A DNA stretch of 64,000 nt, from positions 23,447,501-23,511,500 of the forward strand of contig NC_061771.1 in NCBI RefSeq assembly GCF_022458985.1. The letters run 5' to 3'. Below are positions 1 through 10,478 of this stretch, piece by piece; within the stretch, counting starts at the first letter, position 1; each line of letters opens with the position of its first letter. The DNA comes from Mugil cephalus. Its lineage: Eukaryota > Chordata > Actinopteri > Mugiliformes > Mugilidae. The notes under the pieces were generated by a model, which was not told the origin of the DNA, did no database searches, and was given only the letters and a program-made list of their open reading frames with translations. The translations under genes were made by a program, and so were the position numbers.

Positions 1-408
1 GAGACCGAGGGCTGCTGGAAAGGAATGAAAGGTAAAACGCTGCAAAGAGGGGGAGGGGCGGCTTGTTAATACACACATACCAGTACACTACCACAAACCG
101 CAAATTTGCATCGCCGCGATGAAACGGCGGCTCGCGGCTCGACGTGTGCAGGAAACTCGTTTTGAGTTAATAGCTGCAAATTTGATTTTAGCCGGAGGGC
201 TCGTGTTACACAAGCGCGACACCTGGACGTCGCAAACAAATGAGCAGTGACACGAATTCACCACTGGGCTGAGCAAAACTTCAAAATAAATAAATAAATT
301 AATGAGGCGCAACACACCGTTGGTTTTGCAATCACAAGTGGCCCGTTTGTGGTTCCTGGGTCATGTGTGGGCTTGCGCATGCACGTTCGGGAGTGTGCTC
401 ATGAGCTC

Positions 409-410
<2 letters not shown>

Positions 411-452
<42 letters not shown>
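411..452. repeat. (GT)n microsatellite
   Basis: An uninterrupted GT dinucleotide run of about 42 bases lies in the intron downstream of camk2a exon 2. Further CA/GT-rich stretches follow near 580-620. The open frames here encode only Cys-Val or His-Thr repeats and are not genes. Apart from these repeats, bases 1-970 show nothing I recognise. Exon 3 of the kinase was not found there. Confidence 0.95.
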
Positions 453-455
<3 letters not shown>

Positions 456-976
456 AAGCCTGAGGCAACCAGGCCAGCAGCTACAATTACAGTGACGGAT
501 GTGAAAGAACTGGGTCGGCTTCGCAAGAGATCTGCCCCTGGGACGACAAGACCAGCCAGAGCCCTGAATCAATACAGAACACACGCACGCACACACGCAT
601 GCACACATACACACACACAAGGTTGTACGTGACAAACATTTTACACGAAAACCAAAGGACAGATCCCAATGACACAAATGAGAGGGACGGCCGCACATCT
701 CCAAAAGTGCAACTGCGCAGAAGCGGCGTTACATGCCACTCGAGGTCTTCGCCGTTTCCTTCTGCACATGCGAAAAAAAGAAAAAAAAACGTAATCGTCC
801 AAAATCCAGATGAGTCTTTTCCTCCCTCTGTGCCAGTCTGTCGCTCACTCGCTGACGTTAAGACACACTCTAACACTCTCGCTCTCCCTTTCAGAGCCCC
901 AAAGCCGGTTTCAGGGGCAGCAATGTTCACGGCTCATCTGCACGTAACTCTGTGAGAATGTCTTTCTGCTTGTGTG

Positions 977-1060
977 TAGCGTACGTGCCTGTGTGTGTGT
1001 GTGTGTAGCATACGTGCCTGTGTGTGTGTGTAGCATACGTGCCTGTGTGTGTGTGTGTGC
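977..1060. repeat. Minisatellite of GT-rich units beside camk2a exon 2
   Basis: A unit of roughly 25-30 bases, built from TAGCATACGTGCC followed by a GT run, occurs three times in tandem. The last GT run ends at about 1059, only a few bases from the splice donor of camk2a exon 2 (exon edge at 1068, minus strand). In the transcript it reads as CA repeats immediately after the donor. Confidence 0.9.
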
Positions 1061-1067
1061 TTCCTAC

Positions 1068-3815
1068 CTCTGGCAGAAAGCTTCTTGGTGTTGATGATTT
1101 TGGCAGCATACTCCTGTCCAGAGGAGATCTTCACGCACCTCCTGACCACAGAGAAGGCGCCCCTGAAACAAACATGCACAGAAATATTTATGGGTGCACG
1201 CGTAAAAAGGTCAAGGCGACAAACAAAGCGTGCGGCATCATCCATAAAGTTCGATATACAGTCGGGGGAACACTGTCGTAAACTTGACACTCATTGCACG
1301 TCCTGACCTCTACCGGTTCATTTTGAATGTTGTTTCATGCTGAATGCGAGATACTGGCAGCGGAGTTGGACCCTGGGGTGGAGCTAACCCTGAAAGCTAG
1401 TCTGGAGGGAAGTGTTGCCATGGTAACTTCCTGAAACCTACTTCATGAAACTGAGTTTTCTGATTTACTCCGGTTAACCTGGCTTAAATAATGATTTTGT
1501 TTCATCGAGGACTCCGCTCGGATGTCACAGAGCCGCATTAATTATTGACAGTGACATTTTTAACGTAAAAAAAGGCATGCAAGTGTAGATGCGGTGGCTA
1601 CTCAGACAAACACACACACACACACACACTACACTTGTGGTACATGCTTTCCAAATCACTACAGGCTCCTATTAACACCTACAAATACACCAATCCGGTC
1701 CTCTATTGTTCAGACCATGTGCTGTTCTGGTGTTTCAGGCACATGTATGAAGACCAGAAAACTAGGTCAGCTATATTTGAGGGAGGAAAGGAGCGGAGTG
1801 CCGCATCTCTCGTCTCTAAATGCAGCCATGAAGTGGTCCACCTGCCTCAGCTCTGCAGCCGCGCAGGCAGCTCTGCAATTCAACCTCCTCCTCCTCCTCC
1901 TCCTCCTCCTCCTCCGACGACTGTGCACGGCTTTTCTCTCAAGCAAAACTCGTCCTCTTTCACCGCAAAGCCCCATCTCAGCATCGGAGATATCAGGATC
2001 AGTTCGTAGCATAGAGGAGGATACTCATCACCTCAAAAATAGACCCCCGGCTTTCACTTATTGTACAGTAGACTGTAGTATTGTGCGTAGACTGACAACG
2101 GTGGTTACTGTAGCACCACCACTGTAGGAAATAACCCACATTTTGCGTCTATTTAACAACTAGCTGCTGGGTATAAAGTGATGTGTACCATGAATGTGTT
2201 ATCCAACATCCTCTGGAGCGAGCAGCTTTTCCACTAAAGCTTACCTCTAATTTAAAGGGGATTTGTTAAAGGAAATGATCATAGCATAACATGTTACATA
2301 AGAATTTTAGTTGACTGTTTACTTGGGCAGCATGACACCGTTTAGTGCATGTGATAAGTGCGTCTGCACAGCACTAGAGTGCAAAATAAAGTACAGCGAT
2401 AGGTGCTGTTGAAAGCAAATCAAAGGCATATGGAGTAGACTTCTTGCAATTATCATTGGACTGCGTCCGTGTTATTGCTGCTGTATTCTGTATCCTTTCC
2501 ATACAGAGATTTTAACATATTACATGAACAGAAGCTCACAATTTAGTATCCCTCGCTGCCATGCACGGGATGAAACGCGAATGCTTGTATTGTCACGTTC
2601 ATTGGTTCATTTTTGTCATATTCACTTTGCTAAGTTTCCTGTTTGACCGTGACGCTGCATGTAAATATAATCGGAAGTCATCCTGTTACAATGATGGTAA
2701 AAAAAACATAGAGGTATCTTCATTCCGCGCGGCCAGTCAGTGCAGGGAAAGTGGTGCCGTGCTAAAGGGATCAGGTGAGGGAAAAGGTATACCATAAAAG
2801 CACCACGAATGCATTATTAACAACGGATGGTGTAAGGTGAACGCTGCACGGGATCATGAAGGCAGGGTGCTCGAGCTTGAGAGGAGAGTTTCTCATTCCT
2901 CACTAGAAACCGAGGCTTCCACCAGCGCACTCAGGTGATCAGAGATCAATTGCTCCAGCTGGACTGATAACTGGGGGACACTGTGGACAGAGAGAACGTT
3001 CTCATATCCCGTTCCTTTCTGCTTTAGCTGAAAGTCAACACTGACTGGGGGGTGCGTGACCACACAAATAGGATACAAACACGCATATAAATCCAGACCC
3101 TCTGAGAGATTAGCACGTGCATTAGAGAGCACACGGATATGCAGGTAACCCTCTATCTCCAATGTCTCAGGGGTGAGGAATTCCCTGATTGGGCATGGTA
3201 GCTGACCGCAGATGTGAGTGTGTCATCTTCGACTATGGCCTGCTGTCGCATTACCAAGGAGTGTGTATTTCTGTCACGCTGGAGGATGAATTGGAGAGAG
3301 GGGTGGGTTACCAAATCTCACCCCTTTTTCGCTCATCCTATCCCATTTTTAGCCCGGTTCAGCTCCTTAACACGGGGGCGCCTATGCCCTGCTGTGGCAC
3401 CTCTAAGGTCGACACGCAACGTCAGCGGCTGCACAGGATGGAGGCAGATGACGACACGCTCGATACGACATCTTCTTTCGTAAGCACAAAACGTAAGCAG
3501 GGCTTCAACTGTGGGATTAATGGGATGCCATTGTGCATACGGGCCTGCATGATATGCATGGCAGCGTGTGCAGCCCCCCCTGCATCAAAAGGTTTCTTGG
3601 TTACACCAACAGCAGCGCGCACACCAACAGAAACACACACAGGCAGTGAGAACCCAAACCCTGCCCCCCCCCCCCCCCCCAAAGCCAGTCGCATTACATA
3701 CCAGGCTGACATTTAATACAAGGATGATGACATATAATAAAAACAACCCTTACTTCCCCAGCTCCTCGAACAGCTGGTATTCGTCGGTAAACCTCGTGCA
3801 GATCGTTAACGCCAT
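1068..3815 (-). CDS. camk2a: Calcium/calmodulin-dependent protein kinase II, probably alpha; 5' part only
   Basis: CaMKII is a Ser/Thr kinase that decodes calcium signals, above all at synapses. Two coding exons are visible on minus. Exon 1 (3754-3815, 62 bp) begins with the ATG at 3813-3815 and encodes [20 protein letters not shown]. Exon 2 (1068-1162) is 95 bp and carries the glycine-loop residues GAFSVV and the ATP-binding lysine in AAKIIN. The phase-2 intron splits the Lys codon before GAF. Family knowledge: alpha starts MATITCTRFT, one residue shorter than beta, gamma and delta (for example MATTVTCTRFT). The length here fits alpha, which is why I chose that symbol. The gene continues beyond the left edge, so the rest of the kinase, the regulatory and the association domains are not seen. 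Family membership is near certain; the paralogue is likely. Confidence 0.88.
1163..3753 (-). other. camk2a: camk2a intron 1
   Basis: This 2.6-kb intron holds simple repeats: CA run 1611-1628, CTC run 1883-1915, and a C run near 3661-3680. There is also one unexplained 89-codon minus-strand open frame at 2893-3162. No other exon of a known gene was recognised. The donor is GTAAGG at 3748-3753, and the acceptor is a TTTCAG just above 1162. Confidence 0.7.
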
Positions 3816-4245
3816 CCTGAAGGATGTGCCAAGAGGTGTGCAGAGACGAGGGTAAGGTGCACTCACAAAGCGTATCCACCGCACACAGTCGTCAACACCG
3901 CCCGGTTTTGTCCTGGACCTGCAAACCAAACGGGGGGAATCATGCACAGCAAAAGCGCATCGGCGGGAGCTCTGGTGGAATGATTTCTGCGGCAAAAACG
4001 CTGCCTGCGCGAGTGCCTCGGTCTGGACGAGAGGATTTCCGGCGTTGCGCTTTGCGGTTTCTTTATTTTCTTCACACCCAGCGGCTTGTCACAGCTCCTG
4101 GACGCAGCATTTTGTGTGCATTTCGGTTTTCCCGGTGCGTGTCCTTCCAGCACTGAGAGTTGTCTTTCTGCACACATCAGACGCCGCACTACCGCACCTA
4201 CCCCCAACTGTGCGCTCAGTCCCGCCCCTTTGCCTGCATCCACAC
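3816..4245 (-). promoter_or_regulatory. camk2a: camk2a 5' UTR and CpG-rich promoter region
   Basis: The 430 bases upstream of the camk2a ATG are clearly richer in G+C and CpG than the flanks. They contain a GC box (GGGGCGGG on minus, plus 4221-4228). No TATA box stands out. This fits a CpG-island promoter, but the start site cannot be placed from sequence alone. Confidence 0.5.
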
Positions 4246-4310
4246 ACAGGCCAATAACAAAGAACAGACTAATATATCATAAATATATAGAGATATTTTG
4301 GCTATCAACT

Positions 4311-5313
4311 ATAATGCAATGGATTGCTACACGAGCATCAATGAATGCACGTTAAACGTCACAACTATTAAGACTATGGATTGGAATTGTAGACTAATTT
4401 ATCTCGAACGCACATTGGCTTCAAAATAAGCCTGTTGTCAAATCAAGGTACAACACATATGTGCAGAATATTTGCACACTGTGGCAAAGTGATATTATTA
4501 ACTGACCATCAGATTTACAATAAGGTTTATGCATGAGGAAAATACACATAATCTGTATTTTAAATAGACATAGTCTGTATTTTACTTAAATCTTCTGTGT
4601 GTTTTCATAAGCCTACTATTAAAGCCTGAGTTTCCTGTGATCGGCCCATCCATATACATTAAAGACCAATCAGCAGTAAATCTGTCTCTTGAGACATTAA
4701 AGTGTCCATCTTAAAGATTTAATTTGCATAAATGTGTGTTAAGTTCCCGTTTACTGCAAAATGAGGCATCAAAATATCGCCTGCTATGACGCACTGATGG
4801 ATTTGTACAAAAGTCTTTGCATTAGCAGTACTCACAGCTGATGTCTGTGGTGACATTCCTACAACAGCAGCAGCAACTGGAGATGCCTCTCCAGCTGAGA
4901 ACCTCTGAGAACCGACGTTTAAAAATACACCTGCAATTATCACTTTCGCCATAGGTGTCGCCAGAAAACTGAAAGGAAGTCTTTAAGATTGTCCATATAA
5001 ACTGACTGGGTTCGTGTCACGTATTTTGGAGGAATATCAAGCCACTGTCAGTCAGAGTTCACAACACATATTTGTCTTTGCTGCTGCATAAATCTTATTT
5101 TAAAACTGATGGACAGTTAATAATATCACTTTGCCATAATGTGCAAATATTCTGCACATCTGTGTTATCCCTTGAATTGAGAACAGGCTAATTTTGAAGC
5201 CAATGTGCATTGCAGTTAAATTAGTCTACAGCAGTTTAGTCATTTTCTTTTCTTAATAGTTGGGACGTTTAAATGTGCATTAATTAATGCACGTGTAGCA
5301 ATCCATTGCATTA
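4311..5313. mobile_element. Foldback-type element with about 230-bp inverted arms
   Basis: Bases 4311-4537 and 5082-5313 are imperfect reverse complements of each other over about 230 bp. Shared stretches include CAATGGATTGCTACACG, GCACATTGGCTTCAAAAT and GTGCAGAATATTTGCACA. About 545 bp lie between the arms. The interior includes a 77-codon minus frame (4719-4952) that I do not recognise. Long inverted arms suggest a foldback or long-TIR DNA transposon. No transposase and no clear target-site duplication were seen, so the exact ends are uncertain. Confidence 0.75.
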
Positions 5314-6445
5314 TTGTCTGCCCAGCCAATTAAATCATTGGTGTGGGCTTTATGCAGTGATGGACAGGGGATTAACAGTACATGTCATCTGAGAACTGCT
5401 CAGTAGAAATTGGTTACAACAAAATTACTTTGATTGGTGGTTGGCCTATCCAATTGCCAACTGGAAATTTAGATTTTATTTGTCTTTGTGTCCGTTGAAA
5501 AACTGAATGCTGCTAAATGGAGTGTTACCCGACTCATGACTCATGACTTTGACAAGAATTGAATCTGGCTATGCTAGATGAACTGATGCCAACTGAGTGA
5601 ATGTGGCTTACAAAGCAAACAGACACAGTGTATACACCCCATGGATTTAGTTAAATCAACTTTTTTTTCTTGTTGATTCTTGACACATTGCATTGTAGTA
5701 ATGATTAAGTTATAGTAGCTTTGTGTATTGACTGAAGTTGATATATATTTTCAAAACAAATCCAATGTAAACCAGTATGACAGAAACATAATACATTAGT
5801 ACTTAGCATGCTAAGTTTATGGGTTTTGTTTGTTTATTATTTTCAAGTCAATCTTACTTAAACAGGTTGTTCTTGTAGTTCAAAATTCATATGCGTTTTA
5901 TGTCACCGTTGACCACAGCAATTGGGACTCACTCCAAACACTTCATGTGAAAATGTGAAAAAAGGAATTATATTTCATTATGTTTGTTTTTATTTAGTTT
6001 TGTGTTGTTTTGTTTTTTGTTTGTTTGTTTTACAATCTCGACAAGTAATTATCCATAAAGCCATGATCTGCATTATGAGTGAATAAGGTGATAAGCTTTT
6101 CCGTACAAAACTGTCAATTTAGAAATTACATGTAACTTGTTCATTTGAAAGTTTGACTGCCGGGCTCGTATTTCACAGAATTCCCATTCTCAGAGAACGT
6201 GAGGCTAAAGGTTTCAGATTTCAAATTCATCGAGTACAGGCATGTGTAGAACCAAGGTTAGAGAAACATTATTCCTTAAGAAAACAACCTTCTAGTATCA
6301 AACTCTGCTCGGTGAGGCTCAAAATTAGGCAATAATTAACTCAAGATTATGGCAGCACAAGAAATTCAACTCTGGAATGCACCCATTTAAAATAATATAA
6401 GTCAGTTACAGTAAGCGCGACGAGGAAGTGATACTTTACAACACA

Positions 6446-6490
<45 letters not shown>

Positions 6491-7440
6491 TTGCTTTTTC
6501 CTAACTGCATGTGTGCGTTTGTAATTGGTTATGTGTATACGATTTGTTGAGTGTAAATATGTGTTTTTAGACTTAACAATGTGATATGCTTTGTCCTACA
6601 GAGCGGTCAATTCAGAATTCAGAATTACTTACATGGAAAAATGTCATTCTTTGAAGATGTATTATGATCATTTCAAAAGTTTGATAACTGGAACGTCACA
6701 GGATGGCTACTGGAGGTTTCAGATTGCCGCATGACAAAGTAGTGTTGCAGAATCATATGGGTATGTGCATGAATGAAACTGAGGTCCGAGAAACATTTTC
6801 CCTTAAAAGGACAAAAGTGAAAGTAGCCTTCAAGTATCATATCCTCCTCAAACATTCAAACTTGGCAACAATAGGAACAAAGCACCACTGAAGTGTGGGA
6901 AATACCCTAAAATTAACAAAGACTCTGTATTTAGATACAGTCAGGAAGGAGCCGCAGGGAACCGATTCCGTCATAGGATAAATATAAAAGAAACATAAAC
7001 ACAACACGTGGTTAAAGATTAAACCAGTGATTGTGAGCCATTACACCCTTAGTAAACAGTAAAGATGTAATAAATTGAGTGTTTTGTCACATTTCACATG
7101 TCAAATTAGCTGTTTCTGTCCAAACATCATAGATGGTTTTGATTAAATCACATTTAAAGGCCTCAAGAGTTCAAATTATTTAATGAAACCGTTCAACAAC
7201 AAATCTCTTGTTATATATTCCATTAACAATTTGGACCCACTGGACTAAAATATTACTAATTCCCCCTTGTTTTGCTGGTAGCTCAGTAAGAAGTGGCATG
7301 AACATTTATGCCCAAAGTGTCCAATGAGGTCCATCCATATTTTACACAGTCTCATATGTTATCATGAAATATTTTTGGAAAAATCTTTTTTGTGTGTTTC
7401 AAAAGGTGTGGCCGCATTAGACAGACACAGACAAACACAC
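5314..7440. other. A+T-rich intergenic DNA with (TTA)n microsatellite
   Basis: No gene was recognised. An ATT trinucleotide run occupies 6446-6492. Two segments, about 6150-6310 and 6680-6850, share a weak direct resemblance (AGAAACATT..., TAAAA..CAA, AAGTATCA) and may be old copies of one repeat. Confidence 0.6.
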
Positions 7441-7619
7441 AAAAATACAAATCATATTTATTTTATTTACAAGGAAAACTAACAAAAAATTCTTGACAGT
7501 TTCAATGTGTCGCTTCTCAACACTGTCAATATCAAAGTCAACAAATAACAGAGAATGTGTTCAAAACTGAATGAAAATAATTAATAAGCCATCACATAAT
7601 CAAATTAACATTTAGTACT

Positions 7620-9088
7620 CTTGCCATTAACAGGCAGTAGAGCTCTAATCCTGGCATGTTCCCCACAAGCCTTTCCCACTGTTGAGGGGAAACTGTCCCA
7701 TTCTTTTTGGATTACTACTTTTAATTCTTCTAAAGTCTATCAGTATTTGAACCAGACCTTTGGATGATGTACCACAGATGTTCAGTAGGGCTCGTGTCCA
7801 GGGATTGAGCTGACCACTCTTAAGCCCTGGATACTGTGCTCCTGCAGCCAAGTTCTACTGGCCCCGGATGTGTAGCAAGGGGCACTATCTTGCCCAAACA
7901 TCCGGCGTGGACCTCGATGGAACATGTGGGTTTGGAGAATGGCACAATATTTGGCAGAGTTCAATGTGCCGCCACAGTCAGTGAGATGACCAACACCAGC
8001 AGCGCTCATGCATCCTCAAACAATGATGCTGCCTCCACCATGTTTGCCAGTAGGTACTGTACATGCTGGGGGTAATACTTCACCTGGCCTTCTGTGTACC
8101 CTCACATTAGCAGGAGGAAGCTGCTGTGGGCGCTCCTGTGACATCATTCAGCATTACACCGCAGTGAGGTCATGTTGGGTTTTTGTCTCCTCACTTCCTG
8201 TTTTATTTTGAAAAGTATATCTCCTCTCGTTTCAGGACACGTTCAGGCCCTTCCTCATGTGCCAACGGTTTGATTGTCTTCCCTGATTCCTGATTAGTTT
8301 CCACCTTTTCCCCTTAACCTCCATGTGTTCAAATAGTCTGCGCCTTGCTTCTCTTGTGCCAGAGTGTTTGTCTCCGTCTTTGTGTGTTCACTGTAGCCTT
8401 ACCGCAGCCTTGATCAAGATCGCTACTTGGACTGTGCCCTGTTATTTTCTAAGAGAGTTCTTTTCTTTGAAAGTTTTCTCTTATATTTTGCCTTTGTTGT
8501 CGACTTCTGTCCCTTGAGTATTTTTCCTCCTCTTGAGGAGTGATTTTTTAGGCTGTTTTTCAGAGCCGGCTTTATTTTCCTTGCCTTGAGCCTTATTATT
8601 AAAGACTGTTTTCTAGAACCCTTACCCTGCTTCTCCTGTGCCCTTGCCTGGCCGTGACAGGATCAAGATGCAGACATTTCTTGGTGAAGAAACCCTTGGA
8701 CGCCCACTTGCACTTCCTGGTGGTTTGGTGGCAGCTGTGCCCTTCCTGGGTGATAATCTGTATCTTCAGTCGTGTTTCCTGCGTTAGGTTCCTTGTTTTA
8801 GCCATTTTTGTCCCTGAAGAACTTTCAAATGTGCTGGCTTTATATAGACACGAAGCACGGCAACCGAAAAATGTCTTTTAGTGAAAAGCACAGCCTTCAT
8901 CAGTGGATCACTGGTGCCAAAATGACCCAATACTCAAAATTTCTCATGCATTTTTATGGTACCAATCAATTTTAAAGTTTGTTTAAAGTTGGACTTGTTT
9001 GGTATTTTGTCTGTGACTGTACTAAAAGAAATTGCACTTGGAGTGCTGAGAGTGATATTTCACAAACACAAACGTTTCCCACCACTGT
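7620..9088 (-). mobile_element. Tc1/mariner-like transposon relic, interrupted
   Basis: Minus-strand translation gives the transposase start (MAKTRNLTQETRLKIQIITQ, from about 8805) and, after an interruption, the DDE-domain block RRPGE...TGKHGGGSIIV*GC (about 8095-8025). It then gives a segment matching NSEKYC...QHDNDPKHT-type text with substitutions and stops, and a C-terminal part ending near 7623. The right end reads ...CCCACCACTGTA, which fits a Tc1-type CAGTGGTGGG terminal repeat next to TA. The left end is not clear. Several in-frame stops show it is dead. Confidence 0.75.
8110..8655. mobile_element. Insertion nested in the Tc1-like relic
   Basis: About 0.55 kb separates the transposase N-terminal part from the rest and does not translate as transposase. 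Its right part reads TTATTATTAAAGACTG followed by CCTGGCCGTGACAG, the look of a retroelement 3' tail. I could not assign a family, and the edges are approximate. Confidence 0.45.
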
Positions 9089-9272
9089 ATATAGTTGTAT
9101 CTATCATACCTGCATAATGAGTATCTTCTCAGTTCTTGCTTGTCATTTACCATTGACTACATCAATCTTTAGATGTATCGGTTATTGGAGGAATTCCATA
9201 AGAGCAGCATTGAAAAGCACACAGAACACAAAGAGCTAAATAACAATGTAGAAAAGACAAAAAAGTAATTTG

Positions 9273-9348
9273 ATATAAAATATTTTATTAATTTATTCAA
9301 AATAGGTAATTGAACTTCAGTACATATAAATACATAAATAAATATGGT
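9273..9348 (-). promoter_or_regulatory. AU-rich element and poly(A) signal of CXCL8
   Basis: In transcript sense this stretch contains overlapping ATTTA motifs (from plus 9326-9347) and an AATAAA (plus TTTATT, 9284-9289). It lies 230-310 bases after the CXCL8 stop. AU-rich elements destabilise cytokine mRNAs, including mammalian IL-8. Here the function is inferred from the motif and position. Confidence 0.6.
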
Positions 9349-9579
9349 TAACAAAAGATGCTGTTGAACAACTACAGAAGCAGCCAATAAACAGTCAGTT
9401 ACTGGCTATAACACACATGAAATACATAGCAAACAACATAACATGTTTGATACAAACAATCAGATCAGTGGTTCTTCGATATTAAAGTGAAATGAGTGCA
9501 AGGGCTTTAGATCCCTGATTAAAAATACTTTCAGGCACTTCTCATTCACTCGTGTAGCAAACATGTGTCCCGCAACTCT

Positions 9580-10194
9580 TCAGCGTCTTTTGTTCCTGAG
9601 AAAAGAAACAGAGAGAGGAGCCGTTATTATCATGTTCTATCCTACGGTTCTCCATCCAACATTAGATCACATCACGGGAATCGTTAAGACTTACATGGAA
9701 AGGATCTTCTCAATCACCCTCTTCACCCAGGGGGCATTGGGGTCAAGGCAGACCTCTTCGCCTGTCTTCTTCAGGGTGGCACTGCAGCACAAAGCAATAG
9801 GCAGAGGGCGTAAATTTGGGCGAAATGACAAAATCTCGCAACGACACTGTCAAAGGCGTGACGGGATTTGTCGGGCTCTTACATGATTTCGGTTTCGTCG
9901 CAGTGGGAGCTGGCCGGAATCATCTCCACCTTGGCGATGTGGCGGCCGATGGGTTTGCTCTCGGTCATGATGCAGCGACAGTGGAGCTCCACTCCCAGAC
10001 TTGGCACCGCTGTTAGGAGGCAGGACGGGAGACAGGGTCAGACAGAGGCAAATCTGGATGCGCACAACAAACTGAGCAGCTCTCAACTGTTACATGCAGC
10101 TGTTAAATCACACAAAAAGCTTACCTTCACTGATGGCCAGGAAAGCCAAGAGCATCACGATGGATGTGACAATGATTCTGCTGCTGTTTGCCAT
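9580..10194 (-). CDS. cxcl8: CXC chemokine CXCL8 (interleukin-8)
   Basis: A secreted chemoattractant for neutrophils that acts through CXCR1/CXCR2-type receptors. The four exons are 10125-10194, 9883-10009, 9695-9781 and 9580-9595, with phases 1, 2 and 2 and GT-AG sites throughout. They join to 99 residues. Residues 1-23 form a hydrophobic signal peptide (MANSSRIIVTSIVMLLAFLA). The mature part has the CXC motif (Cys34-Arg-Cys36) and two further conserved cysteines, in SSHCDE and EEVCLDPNAPWVK. The tripeptide before CXC is Glu-Leu-His rather than the mammalian ELR. The four-exon layout and the CLDPNAPWVK block are typical of CXCL8. Which teleost CXCL8 lineage it belongs to needs a tree. A TATA box and an AU-rich 3' UTR fit an inducible gene. 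Confidence 0.92.
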
Positions 10195-10396
10195 TTTAGT
10201 TTAGTTTTTTTTTTTTTTTGCAAATTCAGAAGTAGTTAAAGATGAGAATGCCCTTCAGAAAGTAGCGAGCTGAAGCCTGGAAACAATAGTTAATAAGTTA
10301 TGTTGTTTTCTTTCCTTCAGTTCCTTTTCTCTTCTGCCTTTCTTGTTTCAGCGACTCTCTGGCTGTGTTTGAATCTAGCGCTGTAGAGGAATGCTC

Positions 10397-10478
10397 TTAT
10401 ATAGTCCTCTCTGGTGAGTCACTGCTCTAGCCTTGAGGAGGTTTCACAATCTGGGACTGTCAGCGACGGGAATTTACC
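10397..10478 (-). promoter_or_regulatory. cxcl8: CXCL8 promoter: TATA box, AP-1 and kappaB-like sites
   Basis: On minus, TATATAA lies at plus 10397-10403, about 200 bases upstream of the ATG. A perfect AP-1 site, TGACTCA (plus 10415-10421 as TGAGTCA), lies just upstream. A kappaB-like GGGAATTTACC (10468-10478) is 50 bases further. This order (kappaB, AP-1, TATA) resembles the inducible IL-8 promoter in mammals. Binding is inferred. Confidence 0.6.

Noticed and set aside
399-704. Open frames rich in Cys-Val or His-Thr over the GT/CA arrays
   Set aside because: They are translations of dinucleotide repeats and match no family.
4719-4952. A 77-codon minus frame inside the foldback element
   Set aside because: No transposase motif, no splice context and no recognised similarity.
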